Source of the DNA: Bifidobacterium breve
GTDB lineage: Bacteria; Actinomycetota; Actinomycetes; Nanopelagicales; Nanopelagicaceae
Length of the DNA: 64,000 bases
Assembly: GCA_945885625.1 (NCBI GenBank)
Contig: CAMCYS010000006.1
Span: 1 to 64,000, forward strand
Direction of reading: 5' to 3'
This document shows, one piece after another, positions 60,793 through 64,000 of this stretch. Made by a program: the position numbers and the translations under genes. Position 1 is the first letter of the stretch. Every line of letters starts with the position of its first letter. The notes under the pieces were generated by a model. That model ran no database searches, was not told where the DNA came from, and saw only the letters and a list, made by a program, of their open reading frames with translations.

Positions 60793-63660
60793 TTACTTTC
60801 TTTGCGCAGTTTCGGCTGCAGCAAGTGCTGTTTGTAATTTATCTAATGCGCGACCAGCAGCGGCAAAATCGCCCTTGGCATTTGCAGCTTGATAATCCTT
60901 CATTGCTTGAGCAGCTGCGCGTAGTGCAGTTGAAAGCGCTGTTGCATTTTCTGACGTTGTAGCTGTTGAAGGCGTTGATGAATTTGATGCTGATGTAGTT
61001 CCGGAGTTGCCTCCGAATACTTGATCAAGTGCTCCCTTGAGTGTGTCATCAAAACCAATTTGATCACCGAAGGAAACTAAAACTTTCTGCAGCAATGGAT
61101 ACGCCGCAGTGTTGCTAGTTGCTCTTACATAAACTGGTTGCACATAAAGCAAGCCACTTCCGACTGGAAGAGTTACCAAGTTGCCTAGTACAACATCAGC
61201 ACCACCCTGGCGCAAAAGGGAAAGTGAGTTGGCAACTTCTGGTTTAGCTTCGAAGTTTGACGCTACTTGCGAAGGACCGGCGATATTTGTGCTGCGTGGT
61301 AACTGAAGCACGGTGATTTTTCCGTAATCAGGACCTGCTTCAGAATTGACTGCCGCAAATGCGGAAAGGTTTTCACGACCACCACGTGGTACGAAAGGTG
61401 TAGTCAACGAGAAAGTTGACTTTGTCGCACCTGGCATTTGTAGGGTCATGTAATAAGGCGGTTGGTTACCAGCGTTTGCACCGAATGTTGATGGGTCACG
61501 AGGTACGCGCCAGAAATCTTGACCGCCATAAAAAGCATCAGCTGACTTCACGTGATAAGCACTAAGGATGTCGCGTTGGATACGGAACATATCTTCTGGG
61601 TAGCGAACGTGATCAAGTAACTGCTCAGACATGGCACTCTTTGGCTTAACCGTATTTGGATATGCCTTGCTCCAAGTCTGTAACACTGGATCTTTCTCAT
61701 CCCAAGCGTAAAGTGAAACCGTGCCGTCGTATGCATCAACTGTGGCTTTTACCGAGTTACGAATGTAGTTAACAGTGGTATCAGCCTGTGCGGTAATGGA
61801 ATTTGAGCTAGCAGTTAGCACATCTGCAGTTGAGTCGGAGAGTGATATTTTGCGAGCATAAGGGTATCCGGCACTAGTTGTATAACCATCAATAATCCAA
61901 AGCAGTTTGCCATCGACAATTGATGGATATGGATCGCCATCAAGAGTTAACCATGGAGCGGCTTTCGCAACACGTTCACGTGGATTGCGCTCGAACAGGA
62001 TCTTGGAATCTTTATTGATCAGGCTTGAAAGCAAGATCTTCTGTTCCTGATACTTAATCGCAAAAACTAATTTATTAAATAAGGAGCCAACTGGAACTCC
62101 ACCGCTACCGGTGTAGGTGTAATTTCTCTGACCATTGGCAGCTGAGTCATCTGGAAAGTCAAACTCAACTGGTGAATCAGTTTTAACACCACCAATAATT
62201 GAATAGTCAGGAACGTTCTCACCAAAATAAACACGTGGCTGGAATTCTCCTAGACCTTTTGTTGGTGGCAGATTACCAACTGCAAAGTTTGGCTTTCCAT
62301 CTAGGTCAACGGTATTGCCGAACGCAGCAACAAAGCCAAAACCGTGCGTATAAACCAAGTGGTCGTTAATCCAATTACGACTTGGGTTGCCATCGATGTT
62401 TAATTCACGAACCGCAACTACCGTGTCGCGCTGAACGCCATTAACTGTATAACGATCAATATCGAGTGATTCTGAGAAGGCATAGTAAGGCTTGATCTGC
62501 TGTAACTGGCGGAAGGTCGCTGAAAGTACATTTGGATCCATCAAGCGAATATTTGCAATAGTTGCTGCATCATTTGCGAGCTGACCCTTCGATGTCTCTA
62601 AGGTTGCGGCATAATCCTTCACATCAACGCCACTTAAATTATAGGCATCGCGCGTTGCATCAATATTGCGCTGAATATAAGGCGCTTCCTTTGATGATTC
62701 AGATGGTTTTACCTGGAAAGTTTGAATTGCTGCCGGATAAACACCAGCAATCAAGACCGCTGAAATCACTAGTAGAGCTGTGCCCGATGCTGGTAAGAAT
62801 AAAGATTTGCGGAAGATATTGGCGAAGAAGAGCAGTGAGCAGATTACTGCGATACCAGCCAATATTGCTTTGGCGGGTAGCAAGGCATTTACATCTGAAT
62901 ATGTTAGGCCAGTAATTAGTTTGTTCTCTTTTAGCGATAGCGCATAACGATCAAACCAATATGCCACGCCCTTCAACAAAACAAATAGTCCAAGCAATAC
63001 TGAAAGCTGAACTCGCGCAAATGGTGTTGTGCGATCTTGGCGCATTTGTGGACGCACGCCGCCATACAAGTAGTGCACCGCTCCTGATGCCAAGGTTGCC
63101 AATATTAGAGCTGAAAAGCCCCAAGAGATTAGCGATTGCCAGAAAGGTAAGCGGAACGCGAAGAAAGAAATATCTAAATTAAACTGCACATCTTTAACAC
63201 CGAACTCAGTTGAGTTCCTGAACTGCAGCCAAGTGCGCCAAAGTGAGGTGCCTGCTGTGCCGGCGAAGTAAAATACAGCTGCGCCGGCTCCCAAGAATAC
63301 AACTTTGCGAATAGGTTCGATTTGGGCGCGATAGCGTTCTAAGTTGTCATTCTCAACTGCCATCGAGACATATACCGGGCGACGCTTGTAAGCCAAATAC
63401 ACATTTAACAGAACAAATAGTGAGGTAACTAAACCAAAAACAATGAAGAGAAACACCTTAGTAAATAGCGTGGTCGACCAAACGACGGTGTAATCAACTG
63501 ATTTGTACCAGAGCCAATCTGCATAAAAACCACTAAGTGAAACTAGGGCGATTGCAGCGGCTACCAAGACTCCGACAGTGATTGAAAGAGGACTTACTCG
63601 TCGGCCACCTGACTTACGGCCAAAGCTCTTTGCAAAATCAAATTGCGGATTCGAACTCAT
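60793..63660 (-). CDS. UPF0182 family large membrane protein
   Basis: A 955-residue protein of the COG1615/UPF0182 family, found across actinobacteria and some other phyla, without a settled function. Seven hydrophobic segments occupy the first 320 residues (for example SITVGVLVAAAIALVSLSGFY and IVFGLVTSLFVLLNVYLAY). A large extracytoplasmic domain follows with family blocks PYIQRNIDATRDAY, YTHGFGFVAAFGN and PRVYFGE. The C-terminal 70 residues are Ser/Thr-rich then Ala-rich helical. GGAG lies six bases before the ATG. It is adjacent to the S16/PDZ protease gene, as in Mycobacterium (Rv3193c-Rv3194c). Confidence 0.92.
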   Translation of the reverse strand: MSSNPQFDFAKSFGRKSGGRRVSPLSITVGVLVAAAIALVSLSGFYADWLWYKSVDYTVVWSTTLFTKVFLFIVFGLVTSLFVLLNVYLAYKRRPVYVSMAVENDNLERYRAQIEPIRKVVFLGAGAAVFYFAGTAGTSLWRTWLQFRNSTEFGVKDVQFNLDISFFAFRLPFWQSLISWGFSALILATLASGAVHYLYGGVRPQMRQDRTTPFARVQLSVLLGLFVLLKGVAYWFDRYALSLKENKLITGLTYSDVNALLPAKAILAGIAVICSLLFFANIFRKSLFLPASGTALLVISAVLIAGVYPAAIQTFQVKPSESSKEAPYIQRNIDATRDAYNLSGVDVKDYAATLETSKGQLANDAATIANIRLMDPNVLSATFRQLQQIKPYYAFSESLDIDRYTVNGVQRDTVVAVRELNIDGNPSRNWINDHLVYTHGFGFVAAFGNTVDLDGKPNFAVGNLPPTKGLGEFQPRVYFGENVPDYSIIGGVKTDSPVEFDFPDDSAANGQRNYTYTGSGGVPVGSLFNKLVFAIKYQEQKILLSSLINKDSKILFERNPRERVAKAAPWLTLDGDPYPSIVDGKLLWIIDGYTTSAGYPYARKISLSDSTADVLTASSNSITAQADTTVNYIRNSVKATVDAYDGTVSLYAWDEKDPVLQTWSKAYPNTVKPKSAMSEQLLDHVRYPEDMFRIQRDILSAYHVKSADAFYGGQDFWRVPRDPSTFGANAGNQPPYYMTLQMPGATKSTFSLTTPFVPRGGRENLSAFAAVNSEAGPDYGKITVLQLPRSTNIAGPSQVASNFEAKPEVANSLSLLRQGGADVVLGNLVTLPVGSGLLYVQPVYVRATSNTAAYPLLQKVLVSFGDQIGFDDTLKGALDQVFGGNSGTTSASNSSTPSTATTSENATALSTALRAAAQAMKDYQAANAKGDFAAAGRALDKLQTALAAAETAQRK

Positions 63661-63730
63661 CTATTTCTCCATTTTCTAAAAACTAACCCCGTTGGGATGC
63701 CCCAATTTTGCGCTATTTAGGGGTCGAATG

Positions 63731-64000
63731 CTAATTAGAACAGCCGCTAAGTGGCGGCAACTTTGCCAAGGCCTGAACAGGCATTTTAAGCAGAGTCACA
63801 GCCTGCGCCAAGGTCGAAACCGCCACAACCTGGAGGCCGTTCGGAACACGGGTGATGTCGATGCAATTATCAATTGGCGCTAGGAAAAGTGTTGCCCCGG
63901 CGCGCTTAGCTCCAATTAATTTATCTTCGATGCCGCCGATTGGGCCAACTTCACCCTTTTTATTGATCGTGCCAGTTCCTGCGATAAGCCGCCCATTTAC
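63731..64000 (-). CDS. C-terminal part of a Lon-like (S16, PDZ-associated) secreted protease, 5' end outside window
   Basis: The last 89 codons of a minus-strand gene that enters from beyond the window edge. The translation contains GTGTINKKGEVGPIGGIEDK and GAKRAGATLFLAP, the S16 (Lon) protease end with the catalytic lysine in the GGIEDK motif. In actinobacteria a PDZ-S16 protein of the YlbL type lies beside UPF0182, so that is the likely identity. The stop is TAG at 63731-63733. The 70 bases between it and UPF0182 hold nothing recognisable besides the UPF0182 ribosome site. Confidence 0.88.
   Translation of the reverse strand, partial: VNGRLIAGTGTINKKGEVGPIGGIEDKLIGAKRAGATLFLAPIDNCIDITRVPNGLQVVAVSTLAQAVTLLKMPVQALAKLPPLSGCSN

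Overview
The window is a compact, AT-rich stretch of an actinobacterial chromosome. Gene order and families point to Actinobacteria: a fused 2-oxoglutarate dehydrogenase/decarboxylase (Kgd type), a SigR-like sigma factor with a zinc anti-sigma factor, an XPB-type helicase with its partner protein, UPF0182 beside a Lon-like PDZ/S16 protease, and a block matching the mycobacterial tilS-hpt-ftsH-folEPBK-panC-coaX-lysS-clpC order. Moderate-to-low GC, very short intergenic gaps, ATGA/TAATG gene overlaps and a nickel superoxide dismutase fit streamlined freshwater actinobacteria (acI, Nanopelagicales); this taxonomic call is inference.

Layout. 1-2749 (minus): a system II cytochrome c biogenesis operon (histidine phosphatase, TlpA-like thioredoxin, CcdA, partial ResB). 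2800-8566 (plus): HAD hydrolase, then the XPB-partner/M20 peptidase/XPB operon. 8529-12690: a small glutaredoxin pair and two secreted proteins. 12691-18275: proC, a Cys-rich protein, radA, N-acetylglucosamine kinase and nagA. 18272-33913 (minus): clpC, argA, lysS, coaX, nadC, nadB, panC, the folate genes, ftsH, hpt, tilS and an NlpC/P60 hydrolase. 33988-40713: ABC exporter, metZ, ctaB, dacB, a SpoU methylase and a TPR protein. 40896-43404: a CbiMNQO metal ECF transporter. 43367-52119: EamA transporter, DEAD-box helicase, GGDEF-like remnant, ribokinase and kgd. 52120-54374: Ni-SOD and its protease, a thioesterase and the sigma/anti-sigma pair. 54438-60593: SRAP, aroA, rsgA, hisN and a copper P-type ATPase. 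60662-64000: initiator tRNA, UPF0182 and a partial S16 protease.

Regulation. Most first genes of transcription units show a TANNNT hexamer ending 6-8 bases before the start codon with no Shine-Dalgarno sequence, the signature of leaderless transcripts. Genes with a clear leader or SD are the exception: clpC, kgd, UPF0182, the TPR gene and the DEAD-box helicase, whose 140-base leader holds three inverted repeats.

The content is mostly housekeeping, and no defence system, prophage, insertion sequence or CRISPR array is visible. The most interesting signals are a Nur-like nickel operator overlapping the cbiM promoter region in a genome that uses Ni-SOD, the structured helicase leader, a shortened GGDEF-like protein with a degenerate signature, and an M20 peptidase embedded in the XPB helicase operon.
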